DNA of 37,357 nucleotides from Thamnocephalis sphaerospora (taxonomy: Eukaryota > Zoopagomycota > Zoopagomycetes > Zoopagales > Sigmoideomycetaceae): positions 1-37,357 of the forward strand of contig KZ992510.1 of assembly GCA_003614735.1 (NCBI GenBank). Reading direction: 5' to 3'. The translations under genes were made by a program, and so were the position numbers. Below, in pieces: positions 35,231 through 37,357 of the stretch. The notes beneath the pieces were generated by a model. It was not told the DNA's origin. It made no database searches and worked only from the letters and a program-made list of their open reading frames with translations. The first letter of the stretch is position 1. The number at the start of each line of letters is the position of its first letter.

Positions 35231-37357
35231 CTACAGGTCCCAGCCTTCGACCTGGAACGCCTTGATGTAGCCGAGATAGCGCGTCATCAGAAGCTGCACC
35301 GACATCGACAGGTTCATCGAAATAAGCATGTTCTTGACCTTGGAGAGGCCGTGCGCACGCACCAGCCGATTGAGCGTGTGTGTGATCGGCATTGGGTAGG
35401 AAACCTCGTTGTACTGGCTGTCGTGGAAGATGGCCAGCTGCACGGCAGCGTCAAGGGCCTTGAGCGCCTCGCCGTTCTCCGTGTACAGATCTAGCAGATG
35501 CGTCCATGCGCCCACCGAAAACTTGCTGCGAACGCCGCGAATGTACGCTTCCTTGGCCGCCTCCTACCATGGGAGAGAATGTCAGCAAACAGTCTAACCA
35601 TGAATCTGGCTTGCCTTTTCCATAGCACACTTGCCTTGTGATGCAGACGGAGCGCCAAATCACCAAGCGCCTCCCAGTCAGCAGCCGAGCGCAGATAAGG
35701 AATGCCCTGAGCGCGATGATGCGCCATTTCCGCCTGCCAGACAGTGTAGGCGCGCAAATCCTGTAGTAGCGCGCAACTGGTTAGCTGGCAGTGCCCGATC
35801 AGACTATGAGTGTATGGTACTTGCCTCATACAGAACCATAAACAGGTTGTCCAGCCAGCTGTGTGTGTGTGTGCTGCGTCAGCACTGCAATCCAATGTGC
35901 CTCGCCTGTCGTCGACTTACCGCTCGCATAACCGCTTAGCGTTGAACTGCCGGCTGTTCTTTCCGTTGACCGAAAACTGATTGGCATCGCTCTAGTAGAT
36001 GTGTTTGATGGCATCAGTTTACCGACCTGAAAACAGGCAGTGCGTAAACGCTGCTTCTGCACGTACCGTATCGTCTTCGTTGGAAGCATCCGAGTCGCCA
36101 TCGGGTATCGGGCCTTCTGCGGTGCCCTTGGGCCGCATGATGTTGCTTACCGGTGGCGATGTCGCCTGCGACGCTTCTTCAGTCTGACCATTCTCTGGCG
36201 TAGCTTCCTTCTTTTCCTCTTCCTTCTCTTCCTTGGCAGACTTTTCTTCCTCGCATACAGCCTCTGTCGTGGCTGCCTCAGTATTTGCGGTGGTAGTCTT
36301 TTCAGCCGCATCTGCATCTGCATCCGTTGCGTTCGTTTCCTCGCTGCTCTTTGCGTCGCTAGTCACAGTGTCGGGAGACGCATCCGGCGTCCCCAGCGAG
36401 ATATCCTCGAGTTCCTCGCTCTCAAGCTTGACCGCAGCAGCAGCGGGCGTTTCGGTCGTTGGCTTGGCGACGGTGGCGGCATCAGGCGTCGGTACCTTGG
36501 CGATCGGCGTCTGCTTCTCTTCCTCCCCTTCCGGGGGCACCATCCCCGTCTCCACCGTGTCCTCCTCGTCCCGCTTCACCATGCGATACTCTTCCTCCAT
36601 CACGAATGCGCCCGAACGGCAGCGCAGCAGCTCTTCCCATCCAATCTTGAACGCCAGCTGTGCCAGCATGCCATAGACGCGAGAGAATGTGCCACGCAGC
36701 TGCGTTGCTTGCAGCCGTGGCGAAGTGTCACTCTGCAGCATAGCAACATGCATTTGCGAGTATCAGTAAAGCACGCTTGTCAGCACAACAAATTAGCGCA
36801 CACTTACAATGAGATCCTGGTCGTTATCTTCATCGTCCTTGCCCATCAGTGACTCGGACCGAATCAGAGCATGTACGCGAGCTGGTGCCGGCGCACGTGG
36901 CATATCACGCTCTGTAAACGTGAACATGGGGCAGCTGTTCATCGTCAACAGTGCCTAGATTCTCAAGAGCATACTGTGAGCATGGCGTTGCCATGTAATC
37001 AAATCGCACATTCTGGCACGCACCGATTTGAAGTCGCCAATGTCAATGTAGATCTCCGTCAGCTTGGCCCAGGTGACAAACTCGGACGGAGCACAGTTGA
37101 CGGCACGCTTAGCCAGCTGGCAGGCAATATCAAATTTGCCCTACAGTTTGTGAAGCAGCAGCGTGTAAGTCAAAGCGATCACTCGACAATTCATGAGCAC
37201 CACAGCAGCTTACCTTGCTTCGCAAAAAGTCCACCTGTACGTGCAGCAGAGCATAGCTAGACGGACGCTTGAGCAGCGCATCGTGCAGTACACGCACACC
37301 ACGAATCTCCTCATCTGCATGCAGCAATAAGCAGATGACCCGGCCAACATGGTCCAG
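35231..37357 (-). CDS. Chs5-Arf1-binding protein (ChAP; Chs6/Bch1/Bud7 family), 5' end outside window
   Basis: Eight exons are visible: 37214 to the window end, 37024-37140, 36808-36954, 36067-36732, 35921-35991, 35825-35858, 35635-35760 and 35231-35563. They give 545 aa; the family is about 700-750 aa, so roughly 200 N-terminal residues lie beyond the edge. ChAPs join Chs5 in the exomer coat that carries chitin synthase and other cargo from the trans-Golgi to the plasma membrane. Seen are TPR helices (ACQLAKRAVNCAPSEFVTWAKL, split by Y), NSCPMFTFTERD, KIGWEELLRCRSGAFVMEEEY, FSVNGKNSRQFNAKRLCERW, DLRAYTVWQAE and a C-terminal HDSQYNEVSYP helix region. About 160 acidic, disordered residues are inserted after VMEEEYR. 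Two introns (35761-35824, 35564-35634) are GC-AG. Which ChAP paralogue it is cannot be decided. Confidence 0.9.
35564..35634 (-). other. Second GC-AG intron in the ChAP gene
   Basis: 71 bp, donor CAAG|GCAAGT, CTGAC branch, acceptor GGTAG. Splicing joins ALRLHHK to EAAKEAY in phase 0. The GT three bases further in the donor gives the wrong frame. Confidence 0.8.
35761..35824 (-). other. GC-AG intron in the ChAP gene
   Basis: 64 bp, donor TGAG|GCAAGT, branch CTAAC, acceptor CTACAG. Splicing joins LFMVLYE to DLRAYTVW, which matches the family order with no gap. Confidence 0.85.
35859..35879. repeat. (CA)n tract at a 3' splice site
   Basis: On the minus strand a CA repeat directly forms the acceptor (CACACACACAG) of the 62-bp ChAP intron 35859-35920, in place of a pyrimidine tract. 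Confidence 0.75.

Overview
The window is nuclear DNA of a fungus, most likely a dikaryan and perhaps a basidiomycete yeast or smut relative. The evidence is a Chs5-Arf1-binding protein (ChAP, a fungal family), a Mup1-like amino-acid permease, an NDR/Cbk1-Orb6 kinase, Prp3 and Rae1 orthologues. The genes are compact and cut by many short introns (47-111 bp) whose donors are loose (GTRNGN, a few GC) but which mostly keep a CTRAC branch site about 20-45 nt before the acceptor. The species cannot be named from the sequence. No transposon, viral copy or CRISPR array was recognised.

Layout. 1-8251: a gene-poor 8 kb stretch, pyrimidine-rich on the + strand from about 2.7 kb, with triplet repeats. 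It ends in a probable 5'-leader intron acceptor just before a large C2H2 zinc-finger regulator (8252-11395, +). 12354-14639 (-): a 761-aa disordered protein. 15439-16861 (-): rae1 (six exons), divergent from a 392-aa unknown protein (17420-18785, +). 18786-21273: a second gene-poor stretch. 21274-23915 (+): a 753-aa Ser/Pro/Ala-rich protein with a C-terminal membrane anchor. 24479-26148 (+): amino-acid permease. 26652-28895 (+): prp3 (nine exons). 29288-29370 (+): tRNA-Leu(UAA). 29606-30953 (+): an F-box protein with RPEL-like repeats. 31483-32484 (+): a type I membrane protein with an eight-cysteine ectodomain. 32952-34707 (-): NDR kinase. 35231-37357 (-): ChAP cargo adaptor, with its 5' end outside the window.

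Functionally this is ordinary housekeeping chromosome: mRNA export (Rae1), splicing (Prp3), tRNA, nutrient uptake, and polarity or wall growth (the NDR kinase and the ChAP adaptor both act in polarised growth in yeast). Mixed in are several lineage-specific, low-complexity genes. Reading the exons by hand gave 36 introns. Three of them use GC-AG borders with the same AG|GCAAGT donor. The other points most worth a second look are the F-box/RPEL architecture, an acidic insertion inside the first zinc finger of the regulator, and the very long leader region of that regulator. I saw no clear new multi-gene system.
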